A DNA stretch of 64,000 nt from positions 18,728,501 through 18,792,500 of the forward strand of contig CATNEN010000001.1 of the NCBI GenBank assembly GCA_950097015.1. Reading direction: 5' to 3'. Under the pieces are notes generated by a model. That model saw only the letters and a list, made by a program, of their open reading frames with translations. It had not been told where the DNA came from and made no database searches. This document shows positions 19,356 through 30,864 of the stretch, in pieces. The position numbers and the translations under genes are program-made. Origin of the DNA: Macrostomum hystrix (Eukaryota; Platyhelminthes; Macrostomidae). The first letter of the stretch is position 1; the number at the start of each line of letters is the position of its first letter.

Positions 19356-22300
19356 ATGAACAGGCTATTTATCAACACATTTTTACTCCTAACTTTAACT
19401 TTGAAAGAATCATTTACTGAAGTTTCAACGGATAATGATAAAGACATATTTGTTACGAAAAGTGAATTTTCCAGCGAAGAAAATCCAGCTTCTTTTTTAA
19501 AGAAAGAGTATTCACTTACGAAGCCTTTTCAAGGTAATTTTGACAGCCATGAAATAAATTTGTCATGTCAGTATTGCTGGCTATCTACAGTAGTTGGCCT
19601 ACTAATAGTACTCATAATAATACTATACTTTAATGTACTGTTGCCTATCAACTATAAATCACATCATAGTTAATAGTGATTACTTTGTCAATTAGTCAGA
19701 ATTATTGCATAGAATCCAGTAACAATCCAGTTGCATAGATTCTACTAGGTGCAGTGCAGACAAGACAAATATGAAAGGCTAGAGTGCACAGAAACATTTT
19801 GCATGCTCGAAGAAGGTGACTACATGCTCGAATTTTATTTGTGTTTTTATAATGTCTTATTACAATCTTTATATAAAGTCTAGATGTCTTCAACTTTAGC
19901 CTCTGTCTCTAGCCTAGGCCCTACTCATATAGGCCTAAGCCAATTAAAAAAAATTGACCTGTAAGCAGTGGTTAAGTATGTTTTCCTTGTCAACAACTCT
20001 GATTATTGTTATTTTTGTGCTACAAATGCATTGTACCCAGTGCCTACTTTGAGAACTAAGTGTGTATGCTAAGAACTGTATAAGTCAACTGTACTAAACA
20101 TACATCAGTGGCAGAAAAAAAATTTCTCCCTATAGGAAATAATGACATTTTTGCAGTCTTGTGTGTAGCAATTTTTTTCATTTCATGTTTGTAATATAAT
20201 AGCATATATCATACAATATAATAGCATACAATAGATTAGCACAACTAGGTACCATATAGTGCAACAATGTACATACATAGGATGTTAGCTTGGTGTAGCA
20301 CTCTTATTAGCTCAAACTTTACAGTTTCTTGCAAAAATTCCAGCAAATAAAATTAGTAAAAAGTGCAAAAATTTCTAATACAATAGGATTAGTCTGAATA
20401 ATGTGATTATAATAGTGATATAAATTCTATGTTACCAATGGCAATGGATGTTGATTATATTTTTTCTGAGAAATTGCCATTGAAATTGAAAAGCAAGGTC
20501 TAAAAATATCTATGCTTTACTACAAAACAAATATTAATAATAATGAAGTAAAAAAATCAAATATTAAGAAAGAAAGGGAAGAAAAAAATTAATTGCAAGG
20601 AACATTTCAATTAAGCCAAAATGAGAAATCAGCAGATTTTTTAAATTCAGGCAATTATTATAGTGCCTATAATAATCTTATAGAAATGTTACTTTTTGTT
20701 TCAAAAGGAGCAAGTGACTTAGTCTGAAATATAACTTGCCAGTTTACCAAGTTAAAAGGCAGTAGAAGCTTTGAAATTCACTTGTGCCAGAGAACAAGAC
20801 ACCAAATAGAGTAATTTGTGGTCACCGTTTAGGCCACCAGTATGCAAAAATAAATTTAATAGTAGAATCAAAGCAGAATAAGTACAAAGGAAAGATATTA
20901 CCACAAAGAGGTCAAAATAGAGTGGTAAACCCTGTTGCAATATTATATAGCAGGGAACCAAAACTACCAAAGCAAAACCACCAAGAGTAGTCATGATTGG
21001 TATGTAATTTTATAGAAAATGGTTGTAAATTGATCAAAGTGGGTTTCTTTTTAAATTTATTCCTCCTGAAACCCCTAGAGGCACAGATATATGAACCTAA
21101 TAAAATTGGAACTACAAGTATTTTATAGGATTAAAGTTCAGGGAGTCACTTTTGCAAATGGTTTAGGGTCCATGTAAACAATGCTATGGACCACAATGTG
21201 CAAACTGTTATGTTTCTTAGATAACAATAACAAGAGTGGGGGTTGGTGGCAGAGCAGTTAATGCATTTGCCTCTCATACCAAGGTCCCTAAGTTTGACTC
21301 TGCAGCGAGGCCACATTTATTTGGGGTGCAAACATGGAGAGAAGGCTTGGGGGCTTGTGCAATTTATGCGCTTAAGGGCCAACCTCCAAGGTACAGTGAA
21401 GTGTACACTGCCTGACATTAAAAATTAATGTGCATATACATGTACATGCACATGTGTCATGTAAACCCGTGTGTGCTTAGGAGTCAGTGAAATGGGCAGA
21501 ATTGCCTCCAGCGGGTCTAGTGTCACCAAATGATGTGCCATTGCCTGCAGCCCTCCTGCAATTATTATTTATTATTAGATAACGACATGCCTCATAATGT
21601 GCCTTTCATTTAGGCCAATGGGATTTTGGTGGCAGCACGGTGATTACATCTGATTTCATCCGGCTGACACCTGACAGCCAGTCCCACCGAGGCGCAGTCT
21701 GGTGCAAGGTGCCAGTCAGCATGCGCCACTGGGAAGTTCAGCTGAGCTTCAAGGTGCACGGCAGTGTTGGCAATCTATTTGGCGACGGTCTGGCATTCTG
21801 GTACGTTGACCCGGCCAACACAGAGTTCAATGGGCCTGTCTTCGGCGTGCAGGACAAATTCAGAGGCCTAGCAGTGCTGCTTGACACCTACAGCAACCAC
21901 AATGGACCGCACAGTCACGATCATCCGTACATATCCGCCATTGTTAACAATGGCAGCATGGTGTACGATCACGACAGGGACGGCACCCACTCCCAGCTGT
22001 CCGGTTGCACCGCCAAATTTCGCAATCGCGATCACGACACCCTCGTGTCGATCCGCTACGTTAACAATGTCCTGCTTGTAGCTACCGACATTGACAATAA
22101 GCGCGCCTGGCAGCACTGCTTCCGGGTGCCCAATGTTCGCCTGCCGACTCATTTCGTGTTCGGCGTCAGCGCAATGACTGGAGACCTGTCCGATAACCAT
22201 GACCTCTTGTCTGTAAAGGTCTACGAGATTGAACCGGTAGGATATTGATTCTGATAGGAGTTTTGGTTCCGTGATCGGTTTTTGGGAATCCTTGACCTCT

Positions 22301-23439
22301 AGATGGGATTTTGTGTTCACTTACTGATTATTTGATTGAATTCCCGTTTTCACTAATTCTGTAATGGGATTTCCGTGTTCACTGATTCTGTGATGGGATT
22401 TCCGTGTTCACTGATTCTGTAATGGGATTTCCGTGTTCACTGATTCTGTAATGGGATTTCCGTGTTCACTGATTCTGTAATGGGATTTCCGTGTTCACTG
22501 ATTCTGTAATGGGATTTCCGTGTTCACTGATTCTGTAATGGGATTTCCGTGTTCACTGATTCTGTAATGGGATTTCCGTGTTCACTGATTCTGTAATGGG
22601 ATTTCCGTGTTCACTGATTCTGTAATGGGATTTTTGTGTTCACTGATTCTGTAATGGGATTTTTGTGTTCACTGATTCTGTAATGGGATTTTTGTGTTCA
22701 CTGATTCTGTGATGGGATTTCCGTGTTCACTGATTCTGTAATGGGATTTCCGTGTTCACTGATTCTGTAATGGGATTTCCGTGTTCACTGATTCTGTAAT
22801 GGGATTTTTGTGTTCACTGATTCTGTAATGGGATTTTTGTGTTCACTGATTCTGTAATGGGATTTTTGTGTTCACTGATTCTGTAATGGGATTTCCGTGT
22901 TCACTGATTCTGTAATGGGATTTCCGTGTTCACTGATACTGTAATGGGATTTCCGTGTTCACTGATTCTGTAATGGGATTTCCGTGTTCACTGATTCTGT
23001 AATGGGATTTTTGTGTTCACTGATTCTGTAATAAACAAGGAATATACTGTGATTTCCTAATATGATTTTATAGCTACAGTTTATCCTATTTTATCCCATT
23101 CGCTCCCATCGCAGACCGAGCCAGTGGTCGAGGACTCGAGTGTCGATTATCGAACTGTCGAGCCGTCCGCTGACGGCGCGGAGCCCGCTAGGTGTGAGTA
23201 ACACAGCCTCTATAAATAGTTATATAGTTGCCATGACATTCTGTGCCTGCTGACTGGGTCTCAAATCCCATCTGAACTACACCATTGCAGCTCACATTGA
23301 CAGCCCGGCCAGTAGTGGCTGGTCATTCCTGCGCATCTTACTAGTGGTGCTGTTCCTTGGCATCGGACTGGTGACAGTGGTGGTTCTGGCTCTGCTGTAC
23401 CACAGCCGGCAGCAGAGAAAACGGAAGCGATTCTACTGA
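19356..23439 (+). CDS. LMAN2: VIP36/LMAN2-like L-type lectin cargo receptor, 4 exons
   Basis: Type I membrane lectin that binds high-mannose glycans on cargo in the ER-Golgi early secretory route (family knowledge). CDS joins 19356..19533, 21614..22236, 23115..23191 and 23304..23439: 1,014 nt, 337 residues, near the usual ~350. All three introns are GT-AG and the phases match. Exon 1: signal peptide (LFINTFLLLTLTL) and the domain start EYSLTKPFQG, joined to QWDFGGSTVITSDFIRLTPD in exon 2. Exon 2 holds the rest of the lectin domain: FKVHGSVGNLFGDGLAFWYV, LLDTYSNHNG, disulfide cysteines in SGCTAKFRN and QHCFRVPN, and TGDLSDNHD. Exon 4: TM (ILLVVLFLGIGLVTVVVLAL) and a short tail ending KRKRFY, matching the VIP36 KRFY ending. 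Intron 2 is mostly a 29-bp minisatellite; intron 1 holds a SINE. Confidence 0.94.
19534..21216 (+). other. Lectin intron 1 (5' part), no feature
   Basis: AT-rich intronic sequence. I see no repeat array, ORF or transposon signature before the SINE near its 3' end. Confidence 0.6.
21236..21574 (+). mobile_element. tRNA-derived SINE in lectin intron 1
   Basis: The 5' end is tRNA-like: an A-box-like TGGCAGAGCAG at 21247 and a B-box-like AGTTTGACTCT at 21291. They are 44 bases apart, the spacing found in tRNA genes. A ~200-bp unrelated body and a short ATTATTATTTATT tail follow. TTAGATAAC occurs just upstream (21217-21225) and immediately after the tail (21575-21583), a plausible target-site duplication. 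Same strand as the host gene. I cannot assign a SINE family. Confidence 0.6.
22341..23031 (+). repeat. 29-bp minisatellite in lectin intron 2
   Basis: About 24 copies of a unit containing CTGTAATGGGATTTCCGTG followed by TTCACTGATT. The main variant is TTTTTGTG for TTTCCGTG, occurring in runs of two or three. The array occupies most of the 878-bp intron between lectin exons 2 and 3. Confidence 0.97.
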
Positions 23440-23589
23440 GCGTGTGGCACCAGCGACACCAATGCCTAAATCTGTCAAACTGTGCGAACTCGTGTGCCAA
23501 ACAACTGCTTCCTGTCTGCCTAGCTATTCCTGTTTTCCTCTTGGCCTTATTTTATTCCGCAATACTGGTCACACTTTTAGCTTGTCTGT

Positions 23590-23870
23590 GAACCTTTCGC
23601 GTCTCTCCTCTCCTTCCTTCCTCTCCCCTCTTACCATTCTTCCCTCTTCCCACTCTCCCCTCTTCCCATTCTCCCCTCTTCCCACTCTCCCCTCTTCCCA
23701 CCCTCCCCTCTTCCCATTCTCCCCTCTTCCCATTCTACTCTCCTTTCCTCTGTTTCCATAATTTCTTCCCTATTTCTATTCTCCCTCCTCCATTCTCCTC
23801 TTTTCCCATTCTCGTGTCCTTTAATTTCCCTTTTTCCAAATCTCCCCTCTTCCCAATCTCATCCATCGCT
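23590..23870 (+). repeat. Pyrimidine-rich degenerate repeat after the lectin gene
   Basis: Irregular copies of CTCTTCCCATTCTCCC, ~16 bp, just downstream of the lectin stop codon and possibly within its 3' UTR. Composition resembles the reverse complement of the PGRMC intron 2 array. Confidence 0.8.
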
Positions 23871-24797
23871 GATATCAAAGCAGTTTTAGCCATAGTCCAA
23901 TAGAAAACTGTTTCTATCGCGCCCAGATGGCCCAGTGGCTGCAATTATTTGTATTTCATTTCTAAGCCTGACGAATTGTAGCCAGAATCCAACTCAGCTC
24001 AAAAGTTTTTTGCCAATTTTTTTCAGTTCTTTATTCGGCAAGTCATTCGATAAATTCGGAGAATCAACATTTATTTGATTTCAGAATGTTTTAATTGTCT
24101 CGATTTGAAATTTTCAAACCTCTTTTATCTGTTTTACTCCAACCAATAATTTTTTTGTTTCCATAATTTTTATTTATCAAAGCAGAGATTTTTTATTTGT
24201 CGTTGATCTGAAAGAATTTCACAATAATTCCATTATTATCTAATACATTTTTATTTTTTCGAACAATCAAAATAAACAAACGAGTTTAGCTAATCTTACT
24301 GCCAGTACTATCGAATGGCTATATGAATTGAGATTTTACAATGCCTAAAATTATCCATCTGGTCTGTGTGAATCACTTCGAAAAGAAGCATTTCTAAAAA
24401 TGGTGGATTTGCTTTTTTATTTAATTATTCAAATGAAAGTAATAGTTACAAGTCCTTTTTTGTCTTTGAAAGTTAGAAATATGTGAAATATCTCAGTTTG
24501 GAAAAACTGAATAATTAGTTGGTCACTCATGTTTAGGTGTTGCTTTTGTGCAGGTTAAAATAAATGATGTTCAGTCAGCTGTGCTATTAGTTTAGCTGCA
24601 ATTAAAATTGGCAGCTGGCCTACAAATGGGATTGCGTTTGTGTACACACCGCTTTACCACAGGACAATCAATACTTAATTGTCCGAGTCCTCTACAGTAG
24701 CCAACCTTAGTCAATGAAAGTGCAATGCGCTGTCCATGACAAATCGGAATTTGAAATGGAAAGCATGATTCTTAATGCAAGTCCAGTGCTGGGTCGC
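23871..24797. other. AT-rich intergenic region
   Basis: Lies between the convergent lectin (+) and CTLD (-) genes, so it should contain both 3' UTRs. No ORF, repeat or RNA gene recognised. Confidence 0.5.
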
Positions 24798-27119
24798 TCA
24801 AGCCCAGGACGATGGCATGAACCTGGGTATGTCGTCAGCGTCCACCTGCTTGACGTAGCGAATCTTGGCCTTGCCGCAGTATCCACGGCAGCAGCGAACC
24901 ATGCATAGAGTCAGCAGCACCAGCAGCGTCACGCCAACGATGGTGTATAGCACCAACAGCGTGATGAACTCTGAGTTCCGGTCCTGCATCAGCGCCTGAG
25001 GTTGCCGCAAATAGAAATTGGTTGATGAGACACTCAACTGATTGGCTATCCTACCACCCTCAGCTGATTGGCTGTCCTACCACCCTCAGCTGATTGGCTA
25101 TCCTACCACCCTCAGCTGATTGGCTGTCCTACCACCCTCAGCTGATTGGCTATCCTACCACCCTCAGCTGATTGGCTATCCTACCACCCTCAGCTGATTG
25201 GCTGTCCTACCACCCTCAGCTGATTGGCTATCCTACCACCCTCAGCTGATTGGCTGTCCTACCACCCTCAGCTGATTGGCTATCCTACCACCCTCAGCTG
25301 ATTGGCTGTCCTACCACCCTCAGCTGATTGGCTATCCTACCACCCTCAGCTGATTGGCTATCCTACCACCCTCAGCTGATTGGCTGTCCTACCACCCTCA
25401 GCTGATTGGCTATCCTACCACCCTCAGCTGATTGGCTATCCTACCACCCTCAGCTGATTGGCTGTCCTACCACCCTCAGCTGATTGGCTGTCCTACCACC
25501 CTCAGCTCAGCACCAGTCCGACAGCCCAGAGGTGCAACACTCACATGTAGGGTGCTGACGGTATTGTCGTTAACAGAACTGGCATTGCGCTGCACTACAT
25601 CCACAGTCTCTTCGATTAGCGGTGGCGTGGCCGCGGTGGTCCTGGGTGTCCCGGCAGCAGGCTGCCGTTTCGCCGTGGTGCCGGAGCCCCACGGAGGCAG
25701 CCAGCCCTCTGGATGACCGTCGGGTCGGAGGGCGATGACGGGGAATTTGGCGTGATCAACAGTTTCGTCTCCTGGCATCTCGTGCTCATCCTCTGGCGCA
25801 TAGGGGTCGTCGGCGAACTCGGACTCCGGCTTTTTCACTAGCTTGGTCTTTGTACGGCCTACCCTGGGAGTGGCCGTTGGCGTCTTTGTTGCTGCTGTTG
25901 TTGTCCGTTGGCCGGACTTACTTTTAGTTGTCCTGGTGTGGGATTCGTCAACTGGCGAGCCCCGGAGGCAGAGGAAGTAGCGACGGTGGCTGCAGCTGGC
26001 GCGGTGCAGACCGAGCTCGGAGTCCACGGACAGCTTCAAGCAGGTGCACCGGTCTGAGGCTTCGTCTGAGTGGTACCCGAACCTGATTCCCGTGGGTCGC
26101 ACCTGTTTTATTTTGGAGTTTTTTGTTTCTATTTTATTTCTACATTTTGTGCTTTGAAAAGTCTTGCCACAATTAATTCCTCTAACACAGTTTGCATACG
26201 TATGGTAAGAACAGCTCAGATGATTTGAGAACAGCTCAGATGATTTGAGAACAGCTCAGATGATTTGAGAATAGCTCAGATGATTTGAGAATAGCTCAGA
26301 TGATTTGAGAACAGCTCAGATGATTTGAGAACAGCTCAGATGATTTGAGAACAGCTCAGATGATTTGAGAACAGCTCAGATGATTTGAGAATAGCTCAGA
26401 TGATTTGAGAATAGCTCAGATGATTTGAGAACAGCTCAGATGATTTGAGAACAGCTCAGATGATTTGAGAACAGCTCAGATGATTTGAGAACAGCTCAGA
26501 TGATTTGAGAACAGCTCAGATGATTTGAGAATAGCTCAGATGATTTGAGAATAGCTCAGATGATTTGAGAACAGCTCAGATGATTTGAGAACAGCTCAGA
26601 TGATTTGAGAACAGCTCAGATGATTTGAGAACAGCTCAGATGATTTGAGAACAGCTCAGATGATTTGAGAATAGCTCAGATGATTTGAGAATAGCTCAGA
26701 TGATTTGAGAACAGCTCAGATGATTTGAGAACAGCTCAGATGATTTGAGAATAGCTCAGATGATTTGAGAATAGCTCAGATGATTTGAGAATAGCTCAGA
26801 TGATTTTGGAATAGCTCAGATGATTTGAGAACAGCTCAGATGATTTGAGAACAAGCTCAGCTGTACTCACCCAATAGCAGAGTCCTCGACGCATGTGTCT
26901 GGCTACGTCTCTCTGACGGTTCGCAGCAGTCAGCAGACCACCCAGACCAGCAGCCGTGCACCAGTTGTCGGCGCTCAGCCAAGTCTCCTTGTGCCTACTG
27001 ACATAGTGGCGCCACAGCGCCTGGCCTGCTCTGGATCTGCGGGCTTCGCCGACCTGAGCACAGGACAGCAGAGCAGCCACCGAGCACAGCAGCACTGTCA
27101 GCGCTGATACTAGTCGCAT
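24798..27119 (-). CDS. Type I membrane protein with C-type-lectin-like ectodomain, 3 exons
   Basis: Predicted cell-surface protein; ligand unknown. CDS joins complement(26871..27119), (25545..26102) and (24798..24995): 1,005 nt, 334 residues, all junctions phase 0 with GT-AG ends. Exon 1: signal peptide (LVSALTVLLCSVAALLSCA), then the first half of a CTLD-like fold (WLSADNWCTAAGLGGLLTAA and GLCYW). Exon 2 completes it (RCTCLKLSVDSELGLH, then SCSHRRYFLCLRG), followed by a Thr/Lys-rich stalk, an acidic stretch and Ser/Thr-rich sequence. Exon 3: TM helix (LLVLYTIVGVTLLVLLTLCM), a Cys-rich juxtamembrane motif (VRCCRGYCGK) and a short tail. The canonical EPN/QPD and WND sugar-binding motifs are absent, so calcium-dependent sugar binding is doubtful. 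Both introns are filled with minisatellites. Confidence 0.75.
25032..25507. repeat. 26-bp minisatellite in CTLD-gene intron 2
   Basis: About 18 copies of a unit containing CAGCTGATTGGCTATCCTAC, alternating with the TGTCC variant. It covers nearly all of the 549-bp intron. Each unit holds an E-box (CAGCTG) directly joined to an inverted CCAAT box (ATTGG). A related array lies at 27909-28200. Confidence 0.96.
26207..26856. repeat. 20-bp minisatellite in CTLD-gene intron 1
   Basis: About 32 copies of AGCTCAGATGATTTGAGAAC (variant GAATAG). The copies are nearly invariant and keep exact 20-bp register. On the gene's sense strand the array begins within about 15 bases of the exon 1 donor. Confidence 0.97.
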
Positions 27120-27908
27120 CGTGTGGGAATTCGGAAAGCTTCGAGAATATTTCGTGTCGAGAGAGAATGTGTTTCTTCTAGAAAGATACTTGTCTTCTGT
27201 TTACGTCGGCTAAGAACTCACACTGAGGGCTCATTTTCTTCTTCAATTTGAGTTGTGAGACAGACAGATAGAAGATGGAGAGAAACCTAGTTCAAGCTGA
27301 ACAATGGGCAATGCACAATGCACAATATTCTGAGCTGGGGGTGATATGCAGGGGACGAGAAACAAGAGAATAATGTGCAACGAATTCAGAATCTGCAGTT
27401 TAGCGAGCGTATTGAAGTTCGTCACTCTAAGACAAGAGAGAACCGAAACTCACTCTCCTGTCTCCTCCTGTCTCCTGCAGAGGGGCCTGCATGAGGTGGG
27501 TCATTGTGGTGAGTTTGCGGAGCACGCGCCGCCACTCTGCTAACAACTTGTGAACATGTGACCGAACATCTCGGGTTGGGTTTTTTTGGGTGTCAATTTA
27601 GGAATTCGTAATTAACAAAGTAGAAAAACCTGAGTAGTCCGCTACGAGTACAACTTTCGGAATGTGGCGTAACCGCCTAGGCTCCACGACAATGAAAACA
27701 AAAGCATCGGCAAAGATAATGGAAAAGAGGAGAACGTTTTTTGGTATAGAGAGCCGCGAAGAGTGGAACCCGATCGATAACTAATGACGATGAGTCGCAG
27801 TTTGTCAATGTGCCTGCAGCACTGCGTCACGAAATACCTGCGCCTCAGAGCCAGCTGATTCAAGCTGCAGCACCACTACCTTCGCCGCGCCAATTTTGTC
27901 CAATAAGG
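27120..27908. other. Upstream region of the CTLD gene, no firm feature
   Basis: Promoter/5' flank of the minus-strand gene. The 27690-27900 stretch reads as two short plus-strand coding-like segments (from MKTKASAKIMEKRRTFFG, then TNDDESQFVNVPAAL in another frame). They could be a decayed mobile-element gene, but I recognise no family. Confidence 0.3.
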
Positions 27909-28200
27909 GCTATCCTTCCACCCTTAGCTGATTGGCTGCCCATCCACGCTCAGCTGATTGGCTGCCCATCCACGCTCAGCTGATTGGCTGCCCTTCGACG
28001 CTCAGCTGATTGGCTGCCCTTCGACGCTCAGCTGATTGGCTGCCCTTCGACGCTCAGCTGATTGGCTGCCCATCCACGCTCAGCTGATTGGCTGCCCTTC
28101 CACGCTCAGCTGATTGGCTGCCCTTCCACCCTCAGCTGATTGGCTGTCTTTTCATCTTCAGCTTCAGCTGATTAGCTGTCTTTGCACCCTCAGCTGATTG
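27909..28200. repeat. 26-bp minisatellite related to the CTLD intron 2 array
   Basis: About 11 copies of a unit containing CAGCTGATTGGCTGCCCATC, with CTTCGACG and CTTCCACG variants. The shared core CAGCTGATTGGCTG ties it to the array at 25032-25507, on the other side of the same gene's first two exons. Confidence 0.95.
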
Positions 28201-28241
28201 GTATAAAGAACATGCTTATCAGAATAACTTTTACAGTCACA

Positions 28242-29281
28242 TTAAAAATTAAGATTTGCTTCGTGGAAATCTTTTTTAATAACATGCTTCGGAATTCCCA
28301 TTGATTTTTTAATGGCAGACTTCCAAGTTTTTACAAAAAGGACTTTGCCCTCAAACCGATAAACTCTGTAATGAGGGCGCCAGCCGATTACATCCTTCAT
28401 TTTTCCTACAACTTTTTGATTTGTTGTATCACGTACTTGATCGCCTTTCAAAGTCTTGAAGGACTCTGGATATTCGGATAGGTCATACAGATGTTTTTGA
28501 TTCAACATGTCCTGATAGACATCCTCAGTCTGTATGTTTAGAATTAGGGAGTCTGTGTCAGTATATAGAAGTTTCAGTTGTTCACCATATTGCCGCTTCA
28601 TGTCATAGAAGAATTTATACATCAGGCGCTTCGACTCATCGAGTACAGTCACACCTGTGAATATCGGCTTGCATAGGGTAACTTTTGTCTTGTAAAACAG
28701 AATGGCACCCAAGTAATCATTAAAGATATTATACTCTTTGAAATTGGGCTTTGATAAACTTGTCTGAATGACACCAGGCTCATGACAGGTAACACGTTTC
28801 AGGTTCGTGCGGTTGCGTTCGTTTTCTAGGGTCTTGCCATAGACAGAGTTGTTTGCAAGCTTGAACAGGTCCTTGTCAAAGCTGTTTGTTGCTTTAGTTC
28901 TAAACTGGGTGTTTTTTCTATGTATGGCTTCATCCACGCTTCTTCTGTGAATGCGAGAGCCCTGTGAACTTTCGTGACCCTACAACCTAGGGAGATAAAA
29001 TACCGCAACAGCTTGTAGTGGATTTTATAGCGTATCTTGTTCATGAGATTTTGTGTCTATATTTCCACACGATCTACTTCGGTACATAGCCGCCAGCTTC
29101 CATCATCATTTTGGATTATCTTTGGACAGTTAATGTTCTCAGGGAAGGGGGCAAAGTCAGAGAAATATTCGTGAGGTTCCCATGGGATTTCAACATCAAC
29201 TTCATAGATCGCAGGTACTGAAAAGTCTGTGTTGTATTGTGTTAGCCACTGGAAATCTCTAGCAGGCAAATCTTGGCTCAT
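28242..29281 (-). pseudogene. Polinton/Maverick-type (protein-primed) DNA polymerase B fragment, broken
   Basis: Remnant of a family B DNA polymerase of the protein-primed, virus-like Polinton/Maverick or adintovirus group. Only the polymerase half is seen. The region before motif A carries EVDVEIPWEPHEYFSDFAPF, then comes KLANNSVYGKTLEN (motif B) and YTDTDSLI (motif C). The reading is broken by an in-frame TAG at ~29054 and a frameshift at ~28915-28940. A further coding-like stretch in another frame (~29282-29425) suggests the relic once extended upstream. The exonuclease half and the other Polinton genes (integrase, capsid, ATPase, protease) are not in this window. An old, non-functional insertion. 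Confidence 0.85.
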
Positions 29282-29447
29282 AGCCCATGGTTGGAAGGCT
29301 GTTCTTTATCATAGTCTTCTAGACACGGGAAAGGTTCGGAGACAGAATCTTCGGTCTCGCTGATGATTTTACCATTTCTTGGATCCGCTTCGATTGATTT
29401 TAAAAAGAAGTTAGAAAAGAGGTTTTTTAGACTTCTCAATTGCAAAA

Positions 29448-29491
29448 TGTCCGAAGATGAAGATGTCCGCTTTGGACGAAACGCGTCGGCA
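29448..29491 (+). ncRNA. Hammerhead-ribozyme-like motif (decayed)
   Basis: In order: TGTCCG, a purine core GAAGATGAAGA, stem GTCC/GGAC around a short loop, GAAAC, GCGTC, then CGGCA, which can pair with the opening TGTCCG. This is the layout of a minimal hammerhead with a very short stem III, as in Penelope-like elements. The CUGANGA core is altered: the nearest matches read CCGAAGA or ATGAAGA, with a 6-bp GAAGAT duplication. Self-cleavage is doubtful. Confidence 0.35.
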
Positions 29492-30864
29492 GTTTAAATA
29501 GATCAAATGTTTGTTTTGACGTTTGCTCTTTTGCTAATTTTAAAGCGAGCTACATTACCACAGTTTTTCTTTGACGTCAACGCTCGATTTCTAGATACGG
29601 ATTGTTTGCCTTTGCATGCCTATGGACACAAATACCACCTCTCTTAGATGAATCTATAAAGTTGTACGAGTACATGTCTATGTCTGTAAGCAGCCGGATT
29701 TCCATCCCATTTCATTTTAAGCAATGATTCCCAACTAGTAGCAGGCAAAGACACATAATGAGATGATGAGATAAGTTTTCACATCTACATCAGAATATGG
29801 AGACGGATTTTGCGAGAGAGGTAGGGACCCTTTTTTCCTGATCACTTCGGGAAGAATAAAGTTAATAGTTTGTGGATTATGGAGGCTGCGATAATTTTTG
29901 TCCCAGATATGCAACTCACAAACTGATCTGGAATATTAAAAGTAGAGAATTTAGAATATGAAGACAGATTTTTTGGAGAAAGGTGGGACCCTCTTTTTCC
30001 TGATCTCTTCGGGAAGAATAAAGGTAATAGTTTGTGGATTATAGCGGCTGCGATAATTTTTGTCCCAGATAGCCCCTTTCGCCTAATACTGGGGAGACAG
30101 CACACAAAGTTTAGGCGCGGCCACGGGGAACATGCGGGCAGAGAGGTACAGGCCAGACGGCACCAGAGAGAGGCGGGCCGGGCAGTCGACAGCAGTTGTA
30201 TAGGTCTTGACAACAGAATGAGGGAAGAACAGAAAGCTTTCGCGCCCTATTAAATGTACTCTTTCAGTTCCTCATTGGTTACAAGGTTAGAAATACCATG
30301 AGCCGTACATTATGTCCACGCGTAGAGAGTGTGGCAATGGGCACATAAAGAGTTGGAGTGAAAATTGCCGGAGAATAAATACAATACTTATACTTCGCTG
30401 GCTAAGAAGAATGCTCAGTGGCTGAGAGAAACGCTGTTCATTTGAGGCGCTTAACTTGGTAGTCAACATTTTTCCAGTACAAGTCAAACTGCCACCATCT
30501 GCAAGCAATTGAAACTCGCTTTTAGTCATTTCTAGATTCTACAGCAAATTTCAGCAGGTGAGTTAATAAGTAATCAAACTCGTCACGTATCAGTATGGAG
30601 ATTGCCACACTGCACGTTAAATCTACGTTTAATTTTCGCTAATTTTCAAAAAACTCCCATCAAAGTCTGGAAACTATATGGGCAAACCTCGGTATCTATA
30701 AAAAAATTCTGTGATTTTTTCTACAGGTTCTTCGCCGTGATAAGCTGATAGTCTCCAGTGGATTAAAGAACTTCAGTACTTAAGATCCGAAGGTGTGCAA
30801 GCCAATTAGAAATTTGTATTGTGATACGAGCTCGTACTTGTCCGACACGTCCGACAGGAATCTA
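29492..30864. other. Intergenic with a ~162-bp tandem duplication
   Basis: Two direct copies begin near 29792 and 29954. Both contain CTTCGGGAAGAATAAAG and GCTGCGATAATTTTTGTCCC. The copies have diverged by substitutions and small indels. From ~30071 the sequence turns GC-rich, then AT-rich. TTTTTTCTACAG at about 30715-30726 could be an acceptor for a 5' UTR exon of the following gene. Confidence 0.5.

Noticed and set aside
24600-24797. Possible extra 3' exon of the CTLD gene
   Set aside because: The exon 3 stop codon follows a complete TM and short tail; no donor is needed and nothing coding-like lies beyond.
27640-27863. 73-codon minus-strand ORF upstream of the CTLD gene
   Set aside because: No motif. 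The opposite strand looks slightly more coding-like but in two broken frames; neither is callable.
29448-29491. A functional hammerhead ribozyme
   Set aside because: Layout fits, but the catalytic CUGANGA core is altered and duplicated, so only a decayed motif is claimed.
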